Origin: Paralvinella palmiformis
Taxonomy: Eukaryota; Annelida; Polychaeta; Terebellida; Alvinellidae
Assembly: GCA_025642065.1 (NCBI GenBank)
Contig: JAODUP010000006.1
Coordinates: forward strand, 1,488,001-1,552,000
DNA: 64,000 nt
Reading direction: 5' to 3'
Shown: positions 10,641-21,572 of the stretch, piece by piece
Layout: each line of letters starts with the position of its first letter
Numbering within the stretch: the first letter of the stretch is position 1
The notes under the pieces: model-generated
What the model saw: only the letters and a program-made list of their open reading frames with translations
Databases searched by the model: none
Told to the model about the DNA's origin: nothing
Program-made: the position numbers and the translations under genes

Positions 10641-12268
10641 CCTAATTGTTAAGGTTATGTTACGTCATATTTGTTTTAACCTGACGGATTAAATTCCTGG
10701 TTAGTGACACATGCTCCATTACTATCGATAACATCGTCCAATATTTAAATAGACAACATTAGAACGACATCTGTATTGATCCAGTACCAGTTTACTGAAA
10801 CGAAATTACTTATAATATGGGCTTCTCGATAGTGTTAAGATAGTTGTTGTGAAGATGATCCACTTAACATAATTTGGTAGTTATGATGGAAGGCCGAAGG
10901 TCGTTGTTTATGACTTACAAACATGCCGCTATTTATCCATAGTGTTTGAGAAATTGGCCATTACTGTGTTATCCTTGAATTAAATTAAGTTACATGAATC
11001 GAATCTGCTTTGATATATCTGATTAAAACAGATTTAGAAGACTCCATGTAATTAAACACGTCAACGTTTTCCTGTTTTTTTTAGGGAAATCTTTAAATAC
11101 TAATAAGTTAAAATGCATCTGGGTTCTAATTAGTCTATGGCAAGAACCTAACCGATTGTTTTTGAGTACAATATTAAATATTAAATTTGAACAAATTGCA
11201 AGTTTAAAGAAGAGGAAACATTGTCGTTATGTGTGTCTCTCAATCGATCTGCTTCCTTTGAGGCTAGCATCATGTTGTTTTGTCACAGTCTCTCACTTTT
11301 AGTCTCTTTAAGTCTCACCTTCGTATTTCCCTTCCTATGCATTGTACACGTGTTCCATTGTTCTTTTTGTTTCTATAATACAAAAACAAGCATCCTATCT
11401 ATTTTATTCTTCTAGATATCTATATTAATATTTATGTCTTTATTTTTGAATTTATTCGGGTTTTTATTATCGTATCGACAGCGACAATATAATAATCATG
11501 ACATGCTTATTTTTTACGATTCAGTTTTATAAATGAGAGAATTCCCGTTTGATTAAATAAGCTAGAAATGACCAAAATCAAATATTTCATCAGTAAATGT
11601 GATTCGTGCCTAAAACTAGATCAATAATTTATAGTCAAGAATCGTTTAGCTTCAGCCTGTTCTATACGAACTGCATTACATATTTATAACGTTAATCATA
11701 TTTTTCCATATCATCTTTTACGGATCAATATAATACACGTCATAAACATATACGCAGTGAGGTTTAATAGATTCCTTTCACGAATTAACGCTAGAACGTA
11801 TTTCGTTTGGTTAGTTCGATTAGTTTGTGAACACGTTTTGATCGATATATAAAGAACTTAATTTCGAAATAGTAAAATATTTCCATATCAGCTTTGGTCT
11901 GTTTACGGATGTTTAGGTTATTGGGAGTAGCTCGATGCTAATCGCTTCCGGTATTAGCTCATTAGCTCAAAGATAACCAATTATATGTTAGGTGGCAACG
12001 GAATAACGTAAACATATTGTTTACACGACAACTGATTATGTGACTAGTATTTAGAGCACAAAACAGGGTTTTACTTCTATTATATGCTCAAGCAGTCCTT
12101 CATATATTATTATGTTATTTTTTATGTGTTCATCAACGATGATGAAATAATATTCAAATGAATAATACAACATTCTGAAAACAATATGACCAGTTTTCGA
12201 TGTTATGTCACAGGAATATTTCTAAGCTAGTTCAGTTATAAGATAAGTTCCATTACTTAAACTAAAGC

Positions 12269-12271
<3 letters not shown>
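10641..12271. other. No gene recognised
   Basis: AT-rich spacer of 1.6 kb. The 64-codon frame at 11221-11415 is pyrimidine-rich low complexity without a domain. Confidence 0.5.

Positions 12272-12350
<79 letters not shown>
12272..12350. repeat. (AT)n microsatellite
   Basis: Pure AT run of about 78 bp, one of the longest in the window. Confidence 0.95.
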
Positions 12351-12353
<3 letters not shown>

Positions 12354-12529
12354 TTCCTTTAGAGATTGAGTACATTACGTTACGACTGTATTGTAATAAG
12401 ACAATCTATTTATCGAAGCATCTTTTGCGGTAGAAAATTTTAACGCAAATAATTTGATGACTGTATCAATAACAGCATCTAATGAAAGAGATATGTTAGT
12501 GTTATAAGTTATCAGTCGATATGTAATAA

Positions 12530-12752
12530 ATTTGATGAGGTAGCTAATGTTGTAAAACATATGGAACTTGATGATCTTATCTTTAGGGAAACGTGTCTAA
12601 ATTGTAATGTTTATAAGCAGAGAATTGTTTATGATGCGACCTATACCTGGATATCCGATGCATCACGCGCTTGGATTAATAAAAAAGGAATCATAATTTT
12701 ACTTTGTGATTATTTGAAATGTGAACCAAATTTATGTTTGGCTAATATTCAC
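12530..12752 (+). repeat. 222-bp ORF-bearing repeat, copy 1
   Basis: Nearly identical to 12953-13177. From ATG 12561 the frame begins MELDDLIFRETCLNCN and contains TYTWISDASRAWINKKG and YLKCEPNLCL. It runs past the end of the repeat to a stop at 12852-12854 (97 codons). No domain recognised. It may be a piece of a retroelement ORF, because copy 2 runs straight into sequence of a LINE family found several times here. Only about four differences separate the copies. Confidence 0.6.
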
Positions 12753-12952
12753 TTATTAGGCCCTACTGAGACAAATTGTATGAAAGATAGCGATTTATAC
12801 ATCGCATTCCGGAGTCTGGTCACTCTTTCGCTACGAACAATGGTCATTTGCTAGTCATACCAGAAGGATACAGACACCAACTATGGGTTGACATATAATG
12901 CATACATAGACATGACTACATCTTAGTTCTTGTCATCTCCAATTAAGATGAC

Positions 12953-13177
12953 ATTTTAATTGAGGTAGCTGATGTTGTAAAACATATGGAACTTGATGAT
13001 CTTATCTTTAGGGAAACGTGTCTAAATTGTAATGTTTATAAGCAAAGAATTGTTTATGATGTGACCTATACCTGGATATCCGATGCATCACGCGCTTGGA
13101 TTAATAAAAAAGGAATCATAATTTTACTTTGTGATTATTTGAAATGTGAACCAAATTTATGTTTGGCTATTATTCAC
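12953..13177 (+). repeat. 222-bp ORF-bearing repeat, copy 2
   Basis: Second copy, 425 bp downstream of the first in the same orientation. Its frame (ATG 12986, 82 codons, stop 13232-13234) differs by one A-to-V change and one synonymous change over the shared part. Past the repeat, another frame reads SSLVLDPSDDIDQ, the conserved linker of the LINE family seen at 36.77 and 43.8 kb. Confidence 0.6.
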
Positions 13178-13700
13178 TTTCTTCTCTTGTATTGGATCCA
13201 TCAGATGATATTGATCAATCAGTATAACTTGTAGATAACCATGTATCCGAAAGGCAAATGAGATGAGAAGGAAATCATTATTTCCGTGGTATATCAGGAA
13301 CAAACAGACTGAAAAGATATTTAAAAGTTATTATGAAACTTCGTGAATAAGGATTCGTAAATGTGTTCACTAAGGAATGTCCCATCCTAGTAAAACTCAA
13401 AGTAATATTACTTTGGTTCCGCAACATCAGAATATTACTATAATAACACCAAAGCTTGTAAGGGAAGCAAAAGGACTATTTACAGTGATATAAATAAAGT
13501 ACTACATAAAAACCTGCCATCCCAAATAACGTTTCCACAAACAATGATATGGTCTATCGTTTTATTAACTTCTCTTGTCAGATATAAATGATACAAATTT
13601 CTCTACAGCACCTTATCACAGGATATACCATTGGTAGAAGAGTGGATCAATTTCAGTCTTTAGTAAGAGAATGATATCAGACAATTGCGGATTATGTCAT
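13170..13700 (+). pseudogene. LINE relic, family L-a
   Basis: The start reads LLYWIHQMIL in one frame and SLVLDPSDDIDQ in another. It matches 36773-36815 (SSLILDPPDDVDQLVDLCDS) and 43.8 kb on the minus strand. The block 13600-13690 ('cagcaccttatcacaggatat' to 'gatatcagacaatt') matches minus-strand 43330-43425, with a shorter match at 18430-18455. All frames are broken. This is the endonuclease-RT linker and early RT region of a CR1/L2-like LINE. Confidence 0.65.
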
Positions 13701-14017
13701 TAAATGCTTTCTATGCACTTAACTCTATCCCTTTGTGGCATTCGAAAGAGTGTCAGAATGTTCTGATAATCCCACCTAGAAAGATATGTATTAAATCGCT
13801 ATCTCTGGTTGATTCCAAAAATATATGAAATATATCCTTTAAAACAAACTATTAATACGTCTCTTTTGTATGTGTGTGTGTGTCTTATCTTCGATAGTTA
13901 TCTGCAATAACGACAAACGTGACCCACCCAACGATTCCGATAGCTGAACACTGCTTAGTATATACATTAAGAGCTAAAGCTTTATCAATTTGATATTGCT
14001 ACTTGTAGGTTTTCTAG

Positions 14018-14138
14018 GTACGTAAATTGGAAAACATATAGCACTAGAATATTACCTTTCCCTTTATTTCCTTGAATAAATTATGATATAAATAATAGTG
14101 CATATGTAGCAATTTATATCTTCGACATGTTATTTCAG
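14018..14138 (+). other. Intron of receptor pseudogene 1
   Basis: GT-AG intron of 121 bp with donor GGTACGT, as in the intact gene. Its length is not a multiple of three and it holds stops, which supports treating the matching open stretch in the intact gene as an intron. Confidence 0.8.
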
Positions 14139-14478
14139 GTAATTGTTTGACATGCTTCGTGGTGTGGAGGTACCGCAAGATATCGGCCATGTCACTTTTG
14201 ATGATAAACCTAGCCATGGTGAACACCTTGACACTGATTACTTGGACCAATCAAACTGCTATTCTAGCCTTCTGTAATTACTTTAGAGGATGTCAGCTGT
14301 ATAATCGTATTAAACCAGCATTAGCAGCCAGTCCTATCTATAAATATGTGTACACGTTATCAGTATACTACGTCATCACTTACCTGTTACCACTTTCGCT
14401 GTTGGTATACTTCAGTGTCAGACTTAGCACAAACCTGAAGAAAATGAATAAAAAACGCCAGGAGATGACGTGGAAGGC

Positions 14479-14984
14479 ATCCCAGAATACACAACTATTG
14501 GTAGTACCTAAGATGCGGATCACATCATATAGCAACAGACGTTTTAGTTATGCAGCACCCAGACTCTGGAATGCACTGCCTGCCGATATTAGAGAATCTA
14601 AGACAACAGAGACTTTCAGAAACGTTTAAAAAGACAAGATTTTCTAGTTCACTATAGCCATTGAACAAATCTAGTCATTCTTAATAATGTGTATATATAA
14701 CATGTTTATATTATATTTTTATCTTCTAGTTAATAGCAATTCGATATATTGTTATATCAGTATATTAGAACGATTTAATTTAGTTGATTAAGTTTAGTTT
14801 AGTTTATTTGTCTTTTTTTAATCATACTATGACGTCAAAAATAATTAATCACCACTATATTGTAATATTTTATTTTACATTTAATATATATTATTTCATG
14901 TCATTTTAACATTTTATATGTCTTGTATTGTAAAGCACTTTTGAAGATGATACAGTTTATGAAAAGAGTGCTATATAAATATTG

Positions 14985-15050
<66 letters not shown>
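14479..15050 (+). mobile_element. LINE 3' end inserted in the GPCR pseudogene
   Basis: 572 bp, strongly 5'-truncated. It opens with the last codons of a LINE ORF2: the frame contains the block YAAPRLWNALPADIRES, a hallmark near the C terminus of CR1/Jockey-like ORF2, and ends at a stop at 14627-14629. A 3' UTR of about 360 bp follows, with 'ttgtaaagcacttttgaaga' and 'gtgctatataaatattgt', then a (TAA)n tail of about 64 bp. The same 3' UTR recurs at 34.6-34.85 kb. No clear target duplication is left. Confidence 0.85.

Positions 15051-15051
<1 letters not shown>
14988..15051. repeat. (TAA)n tail
   Basis: About 21 TAA units forming the 3' tail of the inserted LINE. Receptor sequence begins immediately after. 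Confidence 0.9.
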
Positions 15052-15053
<2 letters not shown>

Positions 15054-15367
15054 GAAAGAAGCGATCTGACTTTATTATTGGTTATAATCGTGGTCATTTA
15101 TATATTCTGCCAGTTGCTTAATCCCATAAGGCGTGTTTTCTTCCATTTACTCTTCTGATGCCGTCGTGTTAATCTGCCATGATGATTGAAGCTGAACAAA
15201 AAATGCTTATTTGGACATTGTTTGGATAACAACATTACCAATGTACTAGAGACTTAGAATATATTGTTTATAATATAAAATCTTATTAAGCCTTTCATGA
15301 GAACCATTTCTTTCATTCATCACTACAATATGCTAGTTAGAAAGAGAAAAATAAAATAGTATGAAAA

Positions 15368-15910
15368 TTATTGAATTATATTAATCATATGTTTCATATA
15401 GCAAACATTATATAATTTACGTATAACTTCACTCTTCAAATTAATATAATATAAACATAGATTCTTAGATACTTTTGCAATAAAAACTGTTAATCTTAGA
15501 TGCATTTTTCGACGAGTATTTATTGAACTACTTATAATTAGTTCTTTATTAATAACATTGTTATCTTCATGGAAGTGGTCGATGGTTGAGAAACATCTTC
15601 TGAATCCGGCTTGTTCCTTCGGCTGGTTGCTAACTAGGACACTTTCCAGTCTATTGATCATTACTTTACTAAAGACTTTGTAGATGTTGGAGAGCAGACT
15701 GATGGGTCAATAGTTCTTTATATATATTTTTATCTCTCTTTTTGTGTAGGATTAGAATATTTTGCTTCTTTCCATTGTTGTGGAACGTTTTCTATCTGTA
15801 AGCATACTAAGAACAATTTTGAAGGTTCTTTGTTGATTAAATTATTTCCATGCAAGTTTTGTCCAAAACCGTTTTCGCAGAGCAAGTAGCTAATTGCTTT
15901 ATATTTCTCT
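15368..15910 (-). pseudogene. LINE RT relic (RTE-like)
   Basis: On the minus strand, frame 15661-15368 reads [20 protein letters not shown] followed by RRCFSTIDH. This matches the RT block in which 'RL...EQAGFRxGxSTxDH' precedes the catalytic region. Upstream (15780-15661), other frames give the '[11 protein letters not shown]' block and remains of an 'ILxLHKKxDK' block, with a frame change between them. The YxDD box is missing. It is a fragment of a different LINE clade from the FADD-type relics at the two ends of the window. Confidence 0.75.
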
Positions 15911-16015
15911 ATTAACTATTATTGAAGTATTATTGGAAAGAATTTTTAGTGGATGTTTATAAAATAATTTTGGATATAGTTATTAATTTATTATTATTCA
16001 TCATTTTCTCTATGA

Positions 16016-16196
16016 TGATTGGTATTTTACGGCCACTTTTGTGCACAAGGTAGGCTAAATGGGCCGAGCCACCTCCAAAGGTAATGAGACGAAGTGAAAG
16101 ACGAAACAACCTTCAGATATGCCCACACCGGGATTCGAACACGGGTGGTAGTGATATGTGGTCCAGCACGCTACTGCTAGACCAAGGAGGCACCCC
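16016..16196 (-). mobile_element. SINE family 1, full copy with perfect target duplication
   Basis: Bounded by a perfect 15-bp direct repeat 'tcattttctctatga' at 16001-16015 and 16197-16211, so the insertion limits are exact (181 bp). On the minus strand it has a tRNA-like head (A box 'GGTCTAGCAGTAGCGTG', B box 'GTGTTCGAATCCCGG'), then the family body ('tgaaggttgtttcgtctttc', 'cggcccatttagcctacc') and ends after 'gtggccgtaaaatacc'. The long duplication shows LINE-machinery insertion. Confidence 0.92.
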
Positions 16197-16211
16197 TCAT
16201 TTTCTCTATGA

Positions 16212-17375
16212 ATAACGAAACTATATTATTAACTAAAATTGATGGGCTTCTCAATAGAGCTATTGGAGTTGCATCAGAATTTCATCATTCAATTAATTAG
16301 ACTCTTGTAAATATGTTTGTTGGAAGATATCATAATTATTAATTATAATTTTTTTTAATTTATAATCCACTGATGATCTAAACGGTGAAAGGAGATTTGG
16401 TTAAACGGAGCCGGGGGCGGCAGCTTCGTGAACGCGCTTCTATGGTTAGAATTAGTTCGTTATTCAACAAAAAGCTTGTTAAAATCTGAATAAAGAAATA
16501 TTTACTTTTCAGAATTCGTGGTATTAATGTCGTTATTTTACAAACAATCCAAATTTTATTGTTTTAGAGCACGAAACACTATTTAAATACATTTTATTTA
16601 AATATGTTTAACTGGGTAGACAAGAAGAACAAAGACCTATTTAGTTTGGGTACATGTCATATTTCGGGCTAAATCACCTTAAGATGTGAGATATCCAGAA
16701 ATCATCATGTGTATACTGATGTTAGACCAAACTACCACAATATTCTAGAAATTTCTACCTCGTGAAACACAAAACATCGAAAAGTTACGTATATTATGAT
16801 CACATGCTAAAATCTATCATTCCATTTTTCTAATCAGTGTTAATAAAAATAAAGGTAGTCTCTTTAAAGAATTAAGTATATTAATTCTCTTTAATAGATT
16901 TCGTTTCTGTATAGGTACCTTCGAACATAATATTAGGACACTCTGTATATAACTAGCTTGAATACAGCAATTTAAACATTATTTCGATACTACTACTACT
17001 TCTACTACTACTAATAATACTAATACTAATATTAATAATAATTTCCGCCATGGTTTTCATTGGAACGTAATATGATCATTCATTGTTCAAAGGTGTTAAT
17101 TTAATTCTAGTACTGAATATTAGGTGTATATAAATATGCACAATAGAAAATATGTTATGTGTGAAGATGATGAAAACGCAGAAAATGCCGAAAACGATAA
17201 TGCTGATAATGGCTATTATATTGCTGATAAATCACTTGTTCTTGATATTTCACTGGCGTTAATTATATTGCTAATTAGAAGAAATAAACACTCATTTAGC
17301 TAAGATCTTCATAAATGCAATGGCAACAAATGGAAGCTGACCCATTCGAACATGAAACATTTACACATTATCTTC
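16212..17375. other. No gene recognised
   Basis: AT-rich spacer. A (TAC)/(TAA)-type imperfect trinucleotide run lies at 16990-17042. Confidence 0.5.
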
Positions 17376-17570
17376 GGGGCAAGCCGTGGTCGAGTTGGTA
17401 GCGTGATGGACCACAGGTCTTTACCACCCGACTTCGAATCTCGGCGTAGTCATATCTGACGGGTGTTTCGTCATTGACTTCGCTTTATTACCTTTGGAGA
17501 TTTCTCGGGCCATTTAACCTACCATTTTAACAAAAGTGACCATAAAGCATCAATCATCAATCATCTTAGA
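17376..17570 (+). mobile_element. SINE family 1, full-length copy
   Basis: Head 'gccgtggtcgagttggtagcg' and 'acttcgaatctcggcg' (A and B boxes), then 'gggtgtttcgtcattgactt', 'tttctcgggccatttaacct', ending in 'catcaatcatcaatcatc'. It differs from the other copies at many sites, so it is older. No convincing target duplication. Confidence 0.85.
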
Positions 17571-18389
17571 GGCATGCAATCTAAGCACTAATATATATTA
17601 ATTTAGAGCTGACTGCTAAAGGTTTCGATGGCACAAAGGGACATCAACACAACATAGACAAACTACAACAATAAAACCAATCATCGTTTTTACATACCTC
17701 AAATCCTGTCAGATATTACATATATTCCTGCTAACTAATTAAAATATGTTATTTCGCTCATTATCTCTCACACATCCCTGAATGATTGACTGATTGATTA
17801 GAGTGAATCACCGACTACTTGACTCATTCATGTACTCACTCACTCACTAATACACTCACATATTCACTTACTCACACACACACTTACAAACGTACCCACT
17901 CAATCCACAATCTTAATCCATAATCCAGAATTAATACCTGCTCACTTGCTCATTCATTATTTCAATGAGTCATCTGTTTAGAATACAGGAAATGACCAAA
18001 TATTAGGGAATTCCATGCGTTTTCTTTTTAGCATGAGAAAAACACTTAATTACACGTGCATTATTTTAACCATTAAAATAATCATACTGTAACTGCTGAA
18101 TTAAAACTGTAGATTGAGTGAGGTTTGCTTTGTTAAATTTATGTTTCAGGCTTTTGAGTAGTGCGAGAATCTTGTTATCAAAGTTGAATTATTCTGTGAA
18201 ATTTAGGTATTTATCATTATTAAAACATAGGAAATATTCATCAATGATTTCAGCAACAAAGAATTATAAGGCCTATTTATGTATCAGTCTTCAACCAAAG
18301 TGCTACTTTTGTTATGTTTGTAAACAATTGCTGGAATGATTACTTTGTGGAAAGTATTTGAACAGTAAATAAATATTATTAAGAACTTA
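17571..18389. other. No gene recognised
   Basis: AT-rich spacer with an imperfect ACTC/CTCA low-complexity patch at 17820-17890. The 73-codon plus frame 18118-18339 shows no domain. Confidence 0.45.
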
Positions 18390-18475
18390 TTCTGTCAAAA
18401 AATAGTACATATAGATAGTGGGTTTCCTTCCAGCACCTTATCACAGGGTAAGCCTTTGTTAATTCATGTAAGTGA
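18390..18475 (+). pseudogene. Small LINE L-a relic
   Basis: 'ttctgtcaaaaaatagtaca' followed by 'gtgggtttcc' and 'cagcaccttatcacaggg' match 37153-37195 and 13600-13625, early-RT sequence of family L-a. Confidence 0.5.
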
Positions 18476-19592
18476 ATATAAACCATATTATAGACATTTA
18501 ATAGTGTGCACAACGAGATAATATCAAATATCTTTTATGAAACAAGGTATTATTCCAACTTTAATTAGGGTGAGTGATTACTTTACATATCCCCAGCTTT
18601 CCATACATTACAAATCATGGCCCGAATGATATTCATAAATGTATAATGACGTTGGTTATATGACTGGAACTTAATGTTTATCAACGAGATTAATTCTAAA
18701 TAAACTCAGAATTCGGAATAGATATAATATATTATCAAGATAAACTAGGATTCACTTATATGTATGAACATGTAGTAATAAACATGACGCACTCGTTTAA
18801 CATTAGTTATAGTGCAATTAACGAGACAAACTAAAACTGGCTCTGATTGAATTGAATACAAACTCACTCGATCTTAATTTGATGATCATCTGCAATGCTT
18901 ATTAACTAGCTTGATATTCCGTGATATCAGCTGATGTTAGTCGATATATTATGTGCTTAAACAATTTAGTTTTCAAATAATTTATCGTGCAATCACTTCA
19001 CGATGCTGATTTATGTTTATGGATAACTGGGTTTAGATTACTATTTATCCATTCCTTTAATCCTGCCGGTAGCCACGGAACTATATGTTGACTTTAATTG
19101 TTATACATTATGCTCAGATCTTGTATTAGTGTTTTATGATATAAAATAATTATAATGTTAGCAAAATCATGAAACATACATTTAACGTTTGTGCATTGTA
19201 CAGGATAAATCTCCCCTTGAAGGCATTACACTCTAATTAACTGGACTAGTTAAACATTAAAGTCAAGCTTGAACTCGCAGAGATGTCTATATTTGTGGGA
19301 TATTTCACAGAGGAGAAAATGTTCCAGGTGTGACTAGTTTCGAGAAGCAATAATACACTCATTCACTCAGAACAGGTAGTATTATAATGTATTCATTCCA
19401 AATAGCTTATGCTGTTATAGCAGGAATTAGCTATATGTTGCAACCCAAGATAATGTTGATTTTCACATAAAACTAGCGGGTCAATTCAAGACCATTGGCA
19501 AGTTTACATTGTTTTATTAACGTAATGCTGATGGTAGACATGGAATGCTATTTAGATTCGTCTTTATAATAATTTACCCCTTGTGAGACATT
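18476..19592. other. No gene recognised
   Basis: AT-rich unique sequence with no supported feature. Confidence 0.5.
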
Positions 19593-19856
19593 CAGCATCA
19601 TGCCTTGAGCTCAGTCATTATTGTCTTAATCCATTAATCAACCATTAATCAACCTGTAAATAACAGCAGCATGCCTTGAGCTCAGTCATTATTGTCTTAA
19701 TCCATTAGTCAATCATTAATCAACCTGTAAATAACAGCATCATGCCTTGAGCTCAGTCATTATTGTCTTAATCCATTAATCAACCATTAATCAACCTGTA
19801 AATAACAGCATCATGCCTTGAGCTCAGTCATTATTGTCTTAATCCATTAATCAACC
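19593..19856. repeat. 71-bp tandem repeat, 3.7 copies
   Basis: Unit starts at 19593, 19664, 19735 and 19806 (exact 71-bp spacing), each beginning 'cagca(t/g)catgccttgagctc'. The last copy stops after 'ccattaatcaacc' at 19856. Copies differ at only two to four positions, so the array is young. The unit itself holds a smaller direct repeat, 'ccattaatcaa'. Confidence 0.95.
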
Positions 19857-20339
19857 TTAAGTAAGCCAAGAAAATGTAGCTTAAATAACAAGGTTTAAAT
19901 AATCCTATTCACTATATGCAGGAAAAACGTTTATTAGAGGTGTATGAGTCAAAGGTAATTATATGAAAGTGCTATACTATTTATTATCCTCAATGGAATG
20001 TGCACTATAATGATGTAATCTAACATATACTGCTCCGAAACTCCTGTGAAACATACGTTATGGTCACGAACGTAACTTACTCATTTAATCGGATATTAAA
20101 TTAAATCAATTATTATGAAATTATTCAATCTAGGAGACGAATTGTGTAACAAAAAACTGTTTTACTTGATTCTGATCATTGATGTAACTTAGCATATCTT
20201 ATCTCTTAAAACACTGATCATGGAAGGTGTCTTTTTAAAAGTAATATTATATTTCCCCCTTCAATTCTAGTTAATTGCATATCAGTATTCAACATTTATC
20301 ATTTATTTTATCGTTGTCCAATGGCTAAGGTGTGCATAT
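19857..20339. other. No gene recognised
   Basis: AT-rich unique sequence. Confidence 0.5.
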
Positions 20340-20346
20340 TAATATA

Positions 20347-20412
<66 letters not shown>
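20340..20412. repeat. (AT)n microsatellite
   Basis: AT run with one interruption near 20352. Confidence 0.95.
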
Positions 20413-20417
<5 letters not shown>

Positions 20418-21484
20418 CAATGGTTATTATATATCAATAAACATCATTGGCACTTAGTGAGAGATAACTGAAAATGTCGCCTTGTTTAATTTTGTTGGGA
20501 TTTTTGCACATGACAATACACAATCATCATAACGCACTAAACGCCATCCTGGGAATTCTTGTTCTACACTTAATATCTGAATAAAACACACACTTAAAAG
20601 ATTAATGGTTTTATTTAACCAGGTAGCATAGATTATAATAGGGATATAAATTTAAAGACCTATTTGAATTAATGGAATATTTAGATAAGAATTCAGATTC
20701 ACCACTTGTAACCAAGAGTGTATATTATCGAAGGTTCAAAGATTACTTTGCCTAGCTTTGATTTATGTGACTTGCATAACAAATTGTTATTATTCGATAT
20801 GTTTGGGTGAATGAGATATTTTGTACTGACAGAGAGCCCGCGTCGTTCACAAACAAAACCCATGGCAGAAAAGCATTAAGTGACATGTGTTAATACCAAT
20901 ATGTTTTCTCATGGGGACTTTATTACTAAAATTCTTTCTCATATAAAAGCTGATTACGTGAAAAGATAATTTAGTGATAGGAATGTACCTCGATGCAACT
21001 CTTTACTATCTAGTAAGTTGCCTTTTCCTATTTGTTTGAATAACTGGAATCTTTCCCTTTCCAATTGAAAATCAAGATCACAAACTAATAAACCTCTGAG
21101 AATTACAATTTAGCTAAATACTCAACATTTGTAAATGCAATAATCCTTATTGTAGTCAGTGTATACATGTGTAGTTTTGAGCTAAGAAATGTATTCATGA
21201 TTAGTTAGTCAATGGGAAGACAGCTGCGGCTACATTGGTTTTCCAATTTCTAAATATGTATTACTCATTGAAATATTAGAATATGTGTACATTACAAAAT
21301 AGAAATTGAAAATAAATACTTATTTATTATAAATAAATTCTTATTTACAATAAGCACTATATTATGGTAAAATTGCTTACTCCCAATTCTTTAATTTTGT
21401 CACACACGGGTAGAAATATATGAATGTATAAAAGTAATATTTTCATTTGAAATATTGTATCGTCCTTAGCATGAATTAATTGAA

Positions 21485-21485
<1 letters not shown>
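20413..21485. other. No gene recognised
   Basis: AT-rich spacer. No ORF or RNA gene supported. Confidence 0.5.

Positions 21486-21572
<87 letters not shown>
21486..21572. repeat. (AT)n microsatellite
   Basis: AT run of about 86 bp with a single C interruption near 21558. Confidence 0.95.

Larger units (their letters stand above)
13910..15195 (+). pseudogene. FMRFamide-receptor-like GPCR pseudogene 1, interrupted by a LINE
   Basis: A paralogue of the intact receptor at 32.6 kb, in the same orientation. Exon 1 is 13910-14017: ATG has become ACG, there are internal stops and one base is missing relative to the 109-bp intact exon. The intron is 14018-14138 (GTACGT...TTTCAG, 121 bp). Exon 2 starts at 14139 (AATTGTTTGACATGC...). 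Exon 2 matches TM1 end, TM2 and the first loop (CNYFRGCQLYNRIK). It then jumps in frame to ASPIYKY, deleting the equivalent of residues 96-180 (TM3 and TM4), and continues through TM5 to NKKRQEMTWKA. A LINE 3' end occupies 14479-15050. Receptor sequence then resumes exactly at 'aaagaaagaagcgatctgac' and runs through the TM6 CQLP-like region ('ctgccagttgcttaatcc') before decaying. Confidence 0.9.

Noticed and set aside
19593..19856. Minisatellite within a gene
   Set aside because: A 71-bp unit is not a multiple of three and contains stops in all frames; no exon is near.
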